A DNA stretch of 64,000 nucleotides from Phellopilus nigrolimitatus (Eukaryota > Basidiomycota > Agaricomycetes > Hymenochaetales > Hymenochaetaceae), in NCBI GenBank assembly GCA_021029095.1, contig JAJOHG010000038.1:239074-303073 (forward strand). The letters run 5' to 3'. The translations under genes and the position numbers were made by a program. Shown here one piece after another: positions 25,643 to 38,038 of the stretch. The notes beneath the pieces are model-generated. The model was given only the letters and a program-made list of their open reading frames with translations, was not told the origin of the DNA and searched no databases. Each line of letters starts with the position of its first letter. The stretch's first letter is position 1.

Positions 25643-26742
25643 TCAAATAATATACGAGTGGCTCGCCAAACATACCTTTGCACCAACCCCGTCCGTGAAC
25701 TCCATGATTTTAGCCATTATCTCTTCCGGATTTTCATAAAATATCGCATGGCTTCCACCCTTCTCGATCAGATACAATTCCATGTTCTTGAAGTGTGGTT
25801 TCATCTGTTGAGCTACGTTCTCGCTCCTGACCTGTTTATCATGCGCCCCACCCAGAACTAGCAACGGGAGGCCCTGCTCCGCGAGCTTGAACAGGCCCGC
25901 TGGGTCTTGCGTGCGAGACACTGCGAATTCGCGATACTTGGGCTTCTGCGATGCGATCATGCCAAGCCACTGGTACTTCGTCTCCCATTCTATCTGGGCC
26001 GGGTCGATGAAAAGTGCGTCGATGATCTCGAGATTTGCTTCCACAAACGAGGAGACAGATTCCTCGCGGGAAAGGCGGGGGAGCAAGCTCAGGACTTCCG
26101 GTGTTGCGATCTGATACAGCATCGGACCTGTATAGGGTAAGCCTGCGAGATACACGACGCCTGCGAGCGTATCCGCAGAGAGGTGTGCGGCGACATCAGC
26201 TGCGATTGTAGCTGTGGGTAAAGCAGGTCGTTAGATCATGATTCGGTTTCTCGCTTGGGTTCTACTAGCCTCCCAAACTCCTACGATACACAAATCCGGT
26301 GAGAGATCGACTATAATGCCCGACGGAGTGCTCACCATCCGACGAGAACAGGTTTTCGCAAACCGAAGGCTCTTAGAACTTCCGCGAAGTCGTCTGCATA
26401 TAGATTCGAAGCATATCCTTCAATATTGTCTGGTTTACCGCTCCGTCCGTGTCCTCTCATGTCATATCGGACCTTCCAGCAATAGTCAATGCTCATTATA
26501 GGCTTATAGGCATACCAACAAGCGAGTCAAGAAAGACACACCAAATAAAACTTGGTCGTATACTCCTCTTTCGCAAAGATGTCGTTGAAAACGGCACCGC
26601 TCAAACCGAGGCCATGGACGAAGATGATGCTCGGCTTGTCTGGGTTTCCTACGCCGTCTGCATAGATTTCGAGGCCATCTGAGGAGGTGAGTACCTGCGT
26701 TCTTGGTAAGAAGTTGGACATGATGTTGTTATCGCTTGACAT
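25643..26742 (-). CDS. Alpha/beta-fold hydrolase
   Basis: Likely esterase or related hydrolase. Exons 26542-26742, 26336-26472, 26270-26280 and 25643-26211 join in phase to 305 aa. Motifs: SIIFVHGLGLSG (oxyanion-hole loop), VRYDMRGHGRSGKPD, and the nucleophile elbow GWSLGA, whose Ser and flanking residues are encoded by an 11-nt exon. Next come LAGVVYLAGLP, PLLVLGGAHDKQV (catalytic acid strand) and GGSHAIFYENPEEI (catalytic His). The third intron would use a GC-AG donor (AG|GCTAGT); no GT donor keeps the frame. The last residues after FTDGVGAK may be intronic (a GTATGT follows), so the C-terminus is uncertain. Substrate unknown. Confidence 0.85.
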
Positions 26743-27781
26743 CGTTGAAACCCGTCAATTTATACTGAAGTGGAAGCTCCGAGCCAGAGATAAATTTAGC
26801 CACTAAAAATAAACAGGAACATATGAGACCGATGAAGCCCGTGAGCGCTATGAATTAGCATCTTTATATTAAAATTGAGAAGTAGATTGGGTCAGGAAGC
26901 TTCTGTCCGAGACCGAAGCGGAAGATTACTGCATTTTAGAACTGAGACTTACTGAGCGATATTAGCAGAATGACTCTTTCTGGATACGCGAAAGTAAGTC
27001 GCCGACAATGAGTACCATTCTCAACGGCATCCTGAGCCCACCTCGTCTTCTCCGATATCGTACCGGTACGATCTTAGCGGGTGTTGCAGATCGAATACGA
27101 CTTCTACGCAGGAATGCGGATGAGAAATGACGGAGCGCTATCACTAGTTGAGAAGCGATGGCAGGAAAGGAGTTTGACCGAAACGGCGTACTGGAAGAGA
27201 AGACTGGGACGGGAACACGGTCGCCGTCTGGGGGTGTCTTGACATTGGAGTCTGTTGGCCGGGGAGGAAGGACTGGGTGTGTCCTTCCACCTACCAAAAA
27301 CCGAGGACCTAATGCCGACGCCGTCGGAGATAACTTGAGAGCAATGCTTCAGTTAGAGTTTGTAAAAGCCAGATGGTGTCAAGTGCCGCTCAGTCAAGAT
27401 TACAGTTATGATTGTGGGTAGATCAACGCTCGACGAGGACTCGCAGGAGTAGCAACTACATTCCTCGAACGGAACAAAACGCCCGGACAGTTGACCGAAC
27501 CCCGCAACAGCAATGTTGGGTGCCCTCATCAATCTAGCATCACTGCTCTCATACGTCAGCGCGACATCCGCTGCCCGGTCGGGACAGGCTGGCATCTACA
27601 AGGCGGGCGGGCTTATAAAGTTGGACTTGAAGTTTTAACTTAAAACTGCCTCCGACGAAGGTTATGTAATCGTACGTGACGTGGGAGTGATGTCAACCGG
27701 CAACCATCGGCTGCCTCTTTTCAACATGATTACGTATGCTGCGCTAAGCCGTTTTTATATCACGCTTCAACTTCGTCCACT
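26743..27781. other. Intergenic
   Basis: Between the hydrolase start and H1. Only short ORFs (for example 27158-27421), none recognised. From about 27720 the sequence (TACGT..GCTAAGCCGTTTTTATA) matches the promoter regions of H2, H3 and H4 and has a TATA-like TTTTTATA 55 bp before the ATG. Confidence 0.5.
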
Positions 27782-28388
27782 ATGTCAAATCCCACACCTG
27801 AGAATCGTGTTCCCGAATGCCTCCGTCCGCCCAAAGCTGGATCTATCGGTCTTCGAGTAAGTGTGAATCCAGTCTCTTTCGTCGGTCGACGTTAACAGTT
27901 TTGATTAGGATGCCGATGCGGCTATGGACATGCTTCCTCTGACGAAGCTTCCGTACGGCCTCTTACCCAAACGCAATCGATATTACCAGCCTCCGAAAAT
28001 GTACCTGGGCTATATAGTTACCAACGATTGGGTCAACTCTGTTGCAAAGGAACACAATCTCGTTGCGCTAGCAATGAGCGATGAAGGCGATCTTTGTGAG
28101 GTTCGCTTGCAAACGAGGGAAAACGTCTTCAAGTTTATTGCGAAGGAAGCCGGCATCACGTCATTCGTCCCTGCGATGTCTGCGATCTATCGCTTCCCTG
28201 GAATGACACCAGATACTTGGTTACTGACGCTTATGTCGTCGTATGATGACAGGCCGGTTGGCAATCCCACGAACTCAGATATCCACAAAATACAGCTATA
28301 CCTGAAGAAGGCGGAGCCTCCGAAGTGGTATTTGTCGGCTTTGCACTGGAAGTGGGGCGTGCGTCCGTATAGAGGCAAACGGTGGTAG
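27782..28388 (+). CDS. Unknown family H, copy 1
   Basis: Not recognised. Two exons, 27782-27856 and 27909-28388, with a 52-nt phase-0 intron, give 184 aa. The first exon encodes a short Pro-rich start (MSNPTPENRVPECLRPPKAG). The second has blocks shared by all four copies: GLLPKRNRYYQPPK, NDWVNSVAKEHNLVA, TRENVFKFIAKEAG, MTPDTWLLTLMSSYDDRP and LKKAEPPKWYLSALHWKWG. No signal peptide or membrane segment. A soluble small domain of unknown role. It opens the forward cluster H1-G1-T1-P1-H2-G2. Confidence 0.75.
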
Positions 28389-30760
28389 GAGATATATGGA
28401 AGTTGTATTTGTATTTGGTTTCAGGTAGAAACTCATATGCATACCCATTTATTCTAATGCCTTTAGGCTCGTGACCAGGATGTTCCTTTCTATTTGCGCC
28501 TCTATGACGAATGAAAACGGTTAAGACTTATGATAAACATGAGCAGATGCAACTGAGGGTTGTCGAGCAATACTCGACGTTCGCCAATACAAGATACGAG
28601 TCACATCATACAAAAGATGAAGGTAATCATTACCTGTCTACGGCAGATGCAAGCCTACTTCAGCTTGTCAATGGCGCGTACTAATAACTGATCAAATATG
28701 ACAGGCTCGCGATGTTTCCGGGTTTTTTTATCATCAAAGGTGACTGATGTGATTTCTCATTTGTCAAATCCGCTATTCTTCGCAGCTCACTCACTTTCTT
28801 GTATCTTGAAGAATGACTCAATTTATGAAATCAAAAAATGCGCCATTGCCATGCTATATTGCGTCAAGCCGCCGAAATCATGTTGACTCTACTCGATTCT
28901 CTACTCTTCGCTCATCAAAATGCACTCATTGCGATTCCAGGACTAAACTGGATCCATAAGAGCCTGTTGATTCAAGATCCTGAGTGATATCGTACGTACT
29001 TCGGCGTGGTGATCGCGGGCTTCGTCAGCTGCAACAGTCTCGTGGTCTCGTCTCCAGATGGCAAGCCTCGAAAATAATGCACCCGTCGACGTCATCACGG
29101 ATTTCAGAACACTGACATTACCCGCGAAGATAAATACAGCATGAAAGTGGTAAGGTGCTTTGACTTGCGGGATACCATAATCTGGAGCATCCGAGAATGA
29201 GCTGTATTAGATCAATACAACCGTAAGTCCTTCGGTTGAGCTTCACCGTGACGGTGCGCTTTCATATTGACCCTGATCTCGAATAACGCACAGTCTAGAA
29301 TCCAGACTCACGGCTGAGCATTCACATATATGTTCAACTTACGATATGTCCGTTCCGTGTTGTCCTCATAGCGAAGTCTCTATGTAAATCTTACATCTTA
29401 GACAGTATCCGCAAGAACGACTGTACGGGACTTCAGAAGCTCAAATTTGATTTTCAACAACGGAAAGACGAGGTAATTTCGTGCGACCTCCAGGACATCG
29501 CTTTACGCTCAATTTCCATGGCTCAAAATACGCACGTCAAGCAAATTAGTGAAAAAAAGGCATAAGCTAGAGCTTGGTTTCCTCAGTTCGTGTTGCACAT
29601 GGTTTGCAATTGCAATGTATCAAGCGTTCAAGACGCAAATTCCTTTTTCTGGTAAAGCCGGGCATTTCTCTGCAGCCTGATTTTTGGCACATCCACAGTG
29701 ATAATTATAAGCACGAGTGTAAGCTATGCATATCTTCTCAATTTATTAAGAAAGGCGAGCATAAGATCTCAATGATGCTGTGCGCTTCTGACCTTTTTTT
29801 TCCCGTCACTTCTAGCTTGATTCACAGTAGGGAGTGCACGATTTAAATTGCCGGCTTGTACTTCTCCTGAGACCCACACGTCTATTTTTTGGGAGGAGGG
29901 GGATGCTGCACATAGTATCTTCTGGGGCCTCGAGATTTTGCAGTTCTGCCTGATTTATCTATACCGATGGTTCTAGCAGAACGAAGTGTAACAAGCCGCC
30001 GAAGGGCAACCTTCTCATTTGCGCAGGGAGTCAGAAACCCATGTCCATGAATCTACTGACGGTAAGGATATAATATATTCGATGTTTTTTCCTTGTTCAA
30101 TGTACGTGTTTAGGTTTCGCCATTGTCTGATGGTATCTTCGATGAAATTTCAGACTTGTTCTTGTGTGTCGTCGAGCATCAGTGTCTACGCAGACCCATT
30201 TTTTTACAGCCCATCGGAGTGTTCCTGGTTCACAGTTGGCGCAGAAGATTGGGCATAAGTAACGACAACTTACTCTTCATCCAGTTCTTAATTATCTACT
30301 CGCGCCATTTTTTTTCCTTCATTTCAATGTGTATTTGCGACCGGTAGGCTTCTCTCCGATGTAGATGCTGAAGAAAACATTTGTGATAATGATTAAGCGT
30401 CTCGGAGAAATTATCCAGCCCAGGTTGCGTATTTCTCCGAGAGCTTCTTTTCGCGATCACATGGATCACGCGTGATCTATTATACACGGAGGTTAAAGGG
30501 TGCTCCGCGCCGCCAGAAATCAAGTGGTGTTGCTGCAGTCGCGTTCCGGTCGTGTCGAAGTTGAATCACGTTGGTTATTATTTTTGACAATGGTCATTTG
30601 CCTCTCAGCTGGGCTTCGTTCTACATGACGTCCCTCGTTCTTTATTGCTTCTCGCTTTGCTTAAACGATTATCACCATGTTTAAAAGAACAGAGGAGAGT
30701 GTTGCATCGACACGAAGGAGTGAAACTTCAGTGTCTTCTTGCCTTCGTTACTCCTCAACG
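28389..30760. other. Spacer between H1 and GH10 copy 1
   Basis: The first 480 bp (to about 28866) matches sequence downstream of H2, H3 and H4. The next about 1.95 kb has no counterpart in the H4-G4 interval and no recognised gene. The end of it should hold the GH10 promoter and possibly its 5' UTR. Confidence 0.5.
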
Positions 30761-32164
30761 ATGTACAGCGCGTCAACAAGGCTCATTTGTCTTGTCGTCC
30801 TTTCGGTCCTTTCGCCAGCTTTGTCCGCCCCGACATTGTCTGGACCTATAATTCTGCGCGACCTTGCGGTGCCTCGTTTTTTCGGTGCCGCGGCGAATAC
30901 GACATACCTGTTTCACGATGTGAATTATACGAGAGTGATCTCGACCCAGGTGCGTTTCGTTCCTTTCCATGCGCGAATCACGACGAGCCAAATAATATGT
31001 GTTTCCTCCCAGTTCTCGATTTTCACTCCGGAAAATGAAAGTTTGTATTACGACATTCCATCATAATGGCTTATTTCTAAAATATACTCTTCGACTCTGT
31101 AGTGAAGTGGATTAACATCGAGCCCGAGCAAAACCTGTTTAACTTTACCGCGGCTGACGAGATCGTTCGCTTCGCGGAGAGCATCAATGCGGACGTGCGC
31201 GGACATAACTTCATGTGGTACGTAGCTGATTCTCCCAAACTGGCATGCGTTGCGCCTCTGATATAGCCGCGCAGGGGAAACCAACTTCCGACGTGGGTCA
31301 ATACCTCGCTGAGTGCCACAGAGCTGGACAGAGCACTCAAGAACCACATCACCACCGCTATGGACCACTATCGCGGAAAGCTATATTCGTGGGACGTCAT
31401 CGTGCGTCTGTGCTCTTCGAAATTCTCAGCCGCCGTTACGAGATGACTAATTCACAGAACGAAATGATCTCGGACAACGCGCCAAATGAAACCTTTAAAG
31501 ACAATATTTGGACACAGAAGTTCGGCGAAGAGGCGATGGCAAAGGCGCTTACATATGCGCGTTCCGTAGACACACAACCAAAGCTCTAGTACGAGTTTCT
31601 CCTTCTACTTTAATCGGCCGATGGATCAACTCATAGCGGTTTTACACCACCAGCATAAATGACTACGGCACCGAGGGCATAAACGCCAAGTCAGATGCGC
31701 TCTTCAGCGTTGTCTCCTCGTTCCTCGAAGATGGCGTCCCAGTCGACGCCATCGGCTTCCAGTGTCATTTCACTCTAGGACAAGTTCCCGATACGCTCGC
31801 GCAGAATCTCCAGCGTTTCACGGCGCTCGGGCTGGACGTCGCGATCACTGAACTCGATATCAACCTCCTTGGACCGGCAAATGCGACTGCGCTTGCGCAG
31901 CAGGCCCGCGACTACTGGACAGTCGTCAATGCGTGCGTGCAGACAGAGAGATGTGTCAGTGTGGTCAGTTCAGCTTTTTTTTTTTTGTTCAATTATTTGA
32001 TTGACTGAATTATCTTTTCTCAGAGCGTATGGGGCGTTTCTGATGATCATTCGTGGATTCCGAACGGAGAGGTTCTACCTTGGAACGCTGAGAAGCAGCC
32101 AAAGCCCGCGTTTTTCGCAATCGCAGATGCGTTCGAAGGAAAGCCCGAGCCTCAAGCTGATTGA
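30761..32164 (+). CDS. Secreted GH10 endo-1,4-beta-xylanase, intact copy G1
   Basis: Predicted to cleave internal beta-1,4 bonds in xylan outside the cell. Seven exons (30761-30949, 31013-31040, 31103-31217, 31275-31401, 31458-31588, 31654-31963, 32024-32164) give 1041 nt, 346 aa, a normal GH10 size. Residues 1-23 are a signal peptide (MYSASTRLICLVVLSVLSPA then LSA). Motifs: FFGAAANTTYLF, FSIFTPENEMKWINIEPEQN, RGHNFMW, QLPTWV, DVINEM (acid/base Glu about 155), INDYGTEG, GFQCHFTLGQ, and AITELDINL (nucleophile Glu about 263); the 108-residue Glu spacing suits the family. VWGVSDDHSWIP near the end is also standard. It ends without a CBM. Three further copies nearby are broken, so this is probably the only functional one. 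Confidence 0.9.
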
Positions 32165-32689
32165 ATCTTTGGAAGGCATGAGATGTTTTCTCCGGCCACT
32201 TGATTGCCAGTTGTATTGAAAATTTAGAGGGCAAATTAAAAGACCCAGTTATGACGGTGATGATCAATTTACGTAGTGGGTTCAGCGGCCAATATTCAAC
32301 TTCTAGACGGTGAAGCGTGATAGTAATTTAGTCAGCATGTCGATAAAAATAACTAACACATATAATTGTGCCACCTCATATATTAGGGCACAGGCTGGTA
32401 TGCATCCTTTTTTTGTTGATCAAGTGCTTGGGGATATGCTTGGACTCGACGATTCGGTGGCCAATCAATCTACAGTGACTTTTCCGCCAACAGGTACTTC
32501 CTTCTTTTTTACAGCGGGACATGTGCGAATACATGTAACGTTGCTGAGTCCCATTGAGGTTACGTGAGAAATCTGCTAAAAAATCGGAGAACAGGAGATG
32601 TTCCAGTTCACGGAGATCATTTTGTCCAAGTAGTCGACAGACCTGATGTACCAATCTCTTCCTTCCTCGTATTTTACATGATTGCAACT

Positions 32690-33110
32690 TCCACAGGCGG
32701 CAATCCGCATGCTTTGCGTATGTACTCAGATATCACAGGCGGATCGTCGAATTCCCAGCGTATATCACTTCCCATATTTTGCTCTTGCTAATGTGGCTTT
32801 CAAATATCATTTCCCGGCCCTGCCATTGGTATCTGCACGATTGGCTTCGCCATATTTCTCTTTTTGCGTCGGCGTCATGCGGTCCTCCAGTTGCGGGAGT
32901 ATGAAGTATCGAAAGCGACTCCCGATTTATAACCTCGCAGCGTGGAATCTGAGCAAACCTTATTGGAAAGCGCGAAAGATATTTCTGCAGTTATCTCCGG
33001 TGGTGTGACAGACAGCCAGCAGAGTGGATTGTGGGCGGTTCCGGCAGATTTCCGGGATCCGACGTGGAATTAGCAGTCGCGGTGCTGAAGAAGGGTCATC
33101 TGTGCGCCAC
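32690..33110 (+). pseudogene. T1: remnant of a membrane protein C-terminus
   Basis: Downstream of G1, one frame reads a hydrophobic helix, IGICTIGFAIFLFLRRR, followed by HAVLQLREYE and, after frame breaks, ESAKDISAVISGGVTDS. This is the arrangement of a single-pass membrane protein (helix, RRR stop-transfer, cytosolic tail). The extracellular part is not seen and stops interrupt it. The same segment is fused to GH10 copy 4 and partly repeated at 58830-59130. Confidence 0.55.
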
Positions 33111-33472
33111 ATTATGGATTTGCGTTCGGATGTCAACAGGTCGAGACAAGAGCTGGAGAAAACGCGACAGCAGACATTAGATACATGTATAGAGAGGCCC
33201 ACCATTGTATGCATGACCTGTGTAGCCTGATTTAGGAATCAACCCCTCATTGCTCTGCGCTACGTCATCAAAATTGGAAGTATATATATATTATCGACGT
33301 TTTCTTCCGCATCCTACTGAAAATATGTCTGGTATAATGCGTACAAAGCAGATCGACATTCTCTACATGGCTAAGCGAATTAGGTGACTAAAACAGGTAG
33401 CACGGTGGAACAGGAAATGTTACATTGCACATCAATTTATACTTCGGAGGACTGCGCGCACACAGACATCAG

Positions 33473-34557
33473 TTAGGAATTTCTCTCCAACTCCCAAGCT
33501 ATCGCAATCTTTTCCCATGCACGTAGGAAGTCCTGACTGAAACCCACTTCCTTCTCACTAGCATCGAGTTCGAACAGACAATAAGTGTCCTCGATTGAGC
33601 GTGAAATTGGTATAGGTTCCACTCTTAAAGGATTTCCTGGAGCACCGCCTGCACGGCGGAAAAAGCGAATCTGGAAGAAAGCCCCACAGGTAACAAACAC
33701 GTGGAGCCTTCTGAAGCTCGAAACCCTTTTGAACTGGGAGAAAGCGTGGGTGACCTGCTGAATAACCTGGTCTGCCATCGCATCTTCGATCGCTTGATTA
33801 GCCTGTTTTCGCGCAGCTTCGCCGTAGTCAGATTGTGAAATCTTGAAGTCGTGTTTCGAAGAAATGGCTTTGGCTTCCCCAAGGAACATAGGGTGGTAAT
33901 CGCCTCTCCTGCGGAGGAAACCGATATGGTCTGGTATTCGTCGAGTGTCGCGGAACTCGTCAACAACGGCAGGGATAGCTACAGATGTACCCTCAGTAGT
34001 CATACTCTCTTCTGCTTCGAGTATCTCTTCTACTACGAGCGGGAGAAAGACAAATTCGCTTTGTTTTCGTCCCTCTGGCATCGACCTTTCTGGGAGAATT
34101 GGAGCAATGTTGTCCTGTGCATGGAAATCCAACAGGACCAGTCGTATCTGGAAGCTCTGGACGGTGAGCTGTATCTGAGACTGTGGACTGCAGGTGTAGT
34201 TCTCCAATTCCTGCTGTTGCTGCTGCTTCTGCGAGCCTGCTACTGGTGCGCACGGGGTTCGTTATAGCTCCTGCATTGCTATATGAGATTGAGGCTTTAA
34301 ACAGTGGAAGAAATTAACGTACCTGGTGGCTCTATGACCATCTTCTCAAGTTCGTATTGAGCTCCAACAGTTATGCGCTGTTCTCTAGTTGAGAACAATT
34401 TGCTCCGGTAAGCGAAGATTTCTCCCCAAACTGTGTACCATGGGGATTCGCGGAAGTCGCTCTGGAAGGCGTCATGAGTCGCAAATAAAACGTCCTCAAA
34501 GTGAAGCTGAAGATCCTGCTTCGGGGCGTTGGGCTCTTCAAGACGAGGCTCAGACAT
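33473..34557 (-). pseudogene. P1: PD-(D/E)XK nuclease-like protein, frameshifted copy
   Basis: Exon 1 (34557 to about 34323) encodes MSEPRLEEPNAPKQDLQLHF and matches P2. A GT-AG intron to about 34271 leads into AITNPVRTSSRLAEAAATAG, but that frame stops after about 85 codons. The core resumes one frame over (about 34200-33473) with EESMTTEGTSVAI, RDTRRIPDHIGFL, YHPMFLGEAKAISS (the D...ExK signature), QVTHAFSQFKRVSSF and SQDFLRAWEKIAIAWE. Compared with P2, one extra base lies in the ACAGGACAACATTG region near 34120. Either a pseudogene or a sequencing error; alternative splicing around it is not obvious. Confidence 0.7.
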
Positions 34558-34639
34558 GACTGGGAAGTGGGAAGAAACAAAATTCGTACATCACGTATAT
34601 ATATGTATATCAAGAACCGATCACATCCCCGAGCCACCA

Positions 34640-35110
34640 GCCACGCGGTGACACGAGTCATGGCAAGTCAATCAGCCACTAGAAGCATTAGAACATATCA
34701 GAACACGTCAGAACATGTTGTAGGGTACATGAACAAAAGCTTTCACAAGCGACAATAAAGTTCTTGCTGTAAAGAAGCAACGTTTAGAGGGAACGACGAC
34801 AATATGTCCGGTCGGGGCAGCGTCACAACCCACGCGGCGACACGAGTCATGGCAAGTCAGTCAGCCACGGGAACATATCAGAACATGTTGTAGAGTACAT
34901 GAACAAAAGCTTTCACAAGCGGCAATAAAATGCTTGTTCAAAAGAGGCATCATTTAGATCCTAGCTGTCCCTAGCGCCACAAGCCGAGTCATGACAAGCC
35001 AGCCAGCCACTTCGACGGGAAGAGCTAATAGGAGCATCAGAGCATATTAGAACATATCAGAACACATTGTAGGGTACATGAACAAAAGCATTTACAAGCG
35101 AGTACAAAAG
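34640..35110. repeat. Imperfect tandem repeat between P1 and H2
   Basis: Three diverged copies of a roughly 140-190-bp unit, each containing GAGTCATG(G/A)CAAG(T/C)CA, runs of GAACATATCAGAACA, and GGTACATGAACAAAAGC followed by TT.CAAGCG. The same units occur in reverse at 54690-55125 between H3 and P2. They lie between two divergent genes, so they may act as shared promoter sequence. Confidence 0.8.
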
Positions 35111-35217
35111 GGTTATTCACGGCAATCACCGAGTCTTCTGTTTTTCAACCTTGATTACGTCACGCTGAGCCGTTTTTATACCACGCACTCGCTTCAACTT
35201 CATCCACGACGTCCACC

Positions 35218-35815
35218 ATGTCGAATCCCACACCTGAGGGTCATATTCCCGAATGCCTCCTTCCGCCTCGAGCTGGATCTATTGGTCTTCGAGTAGGTGT
35301 GAATCTAACCTGTTTTGTCGGCCGATATTCACCGTTTTGAGTAGGACGCCGAGGCGGCTATGGACACGCTTCCTCTGAAGAAGCTTCCGCACGGCCTCTT
35401 GCCCAAACGCAATCGATATTACCAGCCTCCGAAACTATATTTGGGCTACATCGTTACCAACGATTGGGTCAACTCTGTTGCAAAGGAACACAATCTCGTT
35501 GCGCGTGCAATGAGCGATGAAGGCGAACTTTGTGAGGTTCGCTCGCAAACGAGGGAAAACGTCTTCAAGTTTATTGCGAAGAAAGCCGGTGTCACGTCAT
35601 TTGTTCCTGCGTTTTCTGCGATCTATCCTTTCCCTGGAATGACACCAGACGATTGGTTACTGACAGTTATGTCGTCGTATGATGACAGGCCGGTTGGCAA
35701 TCCCACGGATGCAGATATCCACAAGCTGCAGCTATACCTGAAGAAGGCGGAGCCTCCGAAGTGGTATCTGTCGGCTTTGCACTGGAAGTGGGCCGCACGT
35801 CCGTATAGAAATTGA
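35218..35815 (+). CDS. Unknown family H, copy 2
   Basis: Not recognised. Exons 35218-35292 and 35345-35815 (52-nt intron, phase 0) give 181 aa. Nearly identical in layout to H1, but ends in AARPYRN, three residues shorter than the RPYRGKRW end of H1, H3 and H4. Other changes are mostly conservative (KLYLGYIV against KMYLGYIV). Divergent from P1 across the tandem-repeat spacer; followed by the broken G2. Confidence 0.75.
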
Positions 35816-36249
35816 TTGGAGAGATATGGAAGATGCATTTGTAATCGGTTTCAGGTGGAAACTCATATCCATACCCCATTTGTTCTAATGCTTTCAGTCT
35901 CGTAACCAGGATATTCTTTTCATTTTGCACCACTGTGACGAATAAAAATGGTTGAGACTTGCGACAAGCATGGTTAGTTGCAACTGAGAAATGTCGAGCA
36001 ATATTCGATGCATGCACAGGAGCGTGTACAAGATGCAAGTCATTCACAGAGATGAAGGGTGATCATTGCCTGTCTACGGCAGATGCAAGCCTACTACAGC
36101 TCGTCGATGGTATGTACTAATATTCGATCAGAAATGACAGGCTCGCGATGTTTCTGGATTTCTTAATCGTCGCAGGTGACTGTTGTGGTTTCACAATTGT
36201 TAAATCCGCTATTCTTCTCACTCTATTGAATCTTGAAGAAGGACTCTAT

Positions 36250-37391
36250 TATGTGTTTCTTCCAGTTTTCGATTTCACTTAGGAAAATGAAAGCTTGTAT
36301 TACGGCAGTTATTTATGATGGCTGAATGCTAACATAGGCTCTTCGACTCTGCAGTGAAGTAGATTGATAACGAGCCTGAGTAAAACCTATTAAACTTTAC
36401 CGAAGAGCGTCGATGCGGACGTGCGCAGGCATAACTTCATGTGGTACGTAGCTAAATCTCCAAAGCCCGCATGCGTTGCGCCTCTGATATAGCTGCGTAG
36501 GGGAATGCAGCTTCCGATAAGGGTGAACACCTCGCTGAGTGCCACAGAGCTGGACAGAGCACTCAAGAACCACATCACCACTGTCATGGACCACTATCGC
36601 GGAAAGTTATATTCGTGGGACGTCATCGTGCGTCTGTGCTCTTCCGCATTATTAGATGCCGTTACAAGATGATTTATTCACAGAATGAAATGATTTCGGA
36701 CAACGCACCAAATGAAACATTTAAAGATAATATCTGGACACAGAAGTTCGGCGATGAGGCGATGGCAAAGGCGCTTACATATGCGCGTTCCGTAGACACA
36801 CAACCAAAGCTCTAGTACGGGTTTCTCCTTCTACTTTAATCGGCCGATGGATCAACTCATAGCGGTTTTACACCACCAGCATAAATGACTACGGCACCGA
36901 GGGCATAAACGCCAAGTCAGATGCGCTCTTCAGCGTTGTCTCCTCGTTCCTCGAAGACGGCGTCCCTGTCGACGCCATCGGCTTCCAGTGTCATTTCACT
37001 CTTGGACAAGTTCCCGATACGCTCGCGCAGAATCTCCAGCGTTTCACGGCGCTCGGGCTGGACGTCGCGATCACTGAACTCGATATCAACCTCCTTGGAC
37101 CGGCAAATGCGACTGCGCTTGCGCAGCAGGCCCGCGATTACTGGACAGTCGTTAATGCATGCGTGCAGACAGAGAGATGCGTCAGTGTGGTCAGTTCAGC
37201 TTTTTTTTTTTTTGTTCAATGATTTGATTGACTGAATTATCTTTTCTCAGAGCGTATGGGGCGTTTCTGATGATCATTCGTGGATTCCGAACGGAGAGGT
37301 TCTACCTTGGAACGCTGAGAAGCAGCCAAAGCCCGCGTTTTTCGCAATCGCAGATGCGTTCGAAGGAAAGCCCGAGCCTCAAGCTGATTGA
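36250..37391 (+). pseudogene. GH10 xylanase copy G2, broken
   Basis: Exon 1 with the signal peptide is absent. The region matching exons 2-3 contains in-frame stops (AAGTAG where G1 has AAGTGG, and GAGTAA for GAGCAA) and a deletion of about 27 bp inside EIVRFAE. Exons 4-7 are almost unchanged, retaining WDVI, NEMISDNAPNE, AITELDINL and VWGVSDDHSWIP. The 3' half is much more similar to G1 than the 5' half is, which suggests either recent gene conversion or recent duplication followed by 5' damage. Confidence 0.85.
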
Positions 37392-38038
37392 ATGTTTGGA
37401 AGGCATGAAGAGTTTTCTCCGGCCACTTGATTGCCAGTGTATTGAAAATCTAGAGTGCAAATTAAATGATTCAGTTATGACGATGACGATGATTTTGCGT
37501 AGTTTTTTTTTGGCTCCAAGTGGAAGGGCATACGGCCTATATTCAACTTCTAGGGTGATAGTTTTAGTCCAGATGTCGATTAAACTTAAGGCTTTTCACT
37601 ACAGAGACATATCGACCCATATCATTGGTCGTCCGACTTTTCTAATGACATTCATGATGAGCGTAGATGAGTATAGAACCGGAGAAGGTCCTTGGGGGTC
37701 CCGGTAGCCTACCCGAATAGATTATGCAGGGTCAAGATAAGAAAATCAAACCCCAAAGTTAGTTTACCAAACTGGGGGTGCTCGGAATCAGGCCGGACTG
37801 GTGCCTTGATCGCCGAACCGAAAAAAAGTATAACTCAAATGCTTCTTCTGGATCGACGCGCCCGGGCCTTCCCTAGTCGCGGAAGTAGATTTTCTTCGTT
37901 TGTAAGAGCCAACGTAGACTGTCATATTTTCTCGTCTTGTCCCTCTCTACTGTTGCTCGGAAAATAAAATTGCTGAGAATCCGAAGGGAGATGGATCTGT
38001 GAGTCATCCTATGTACTCTCCTTTTCGTCCGTGACCTG

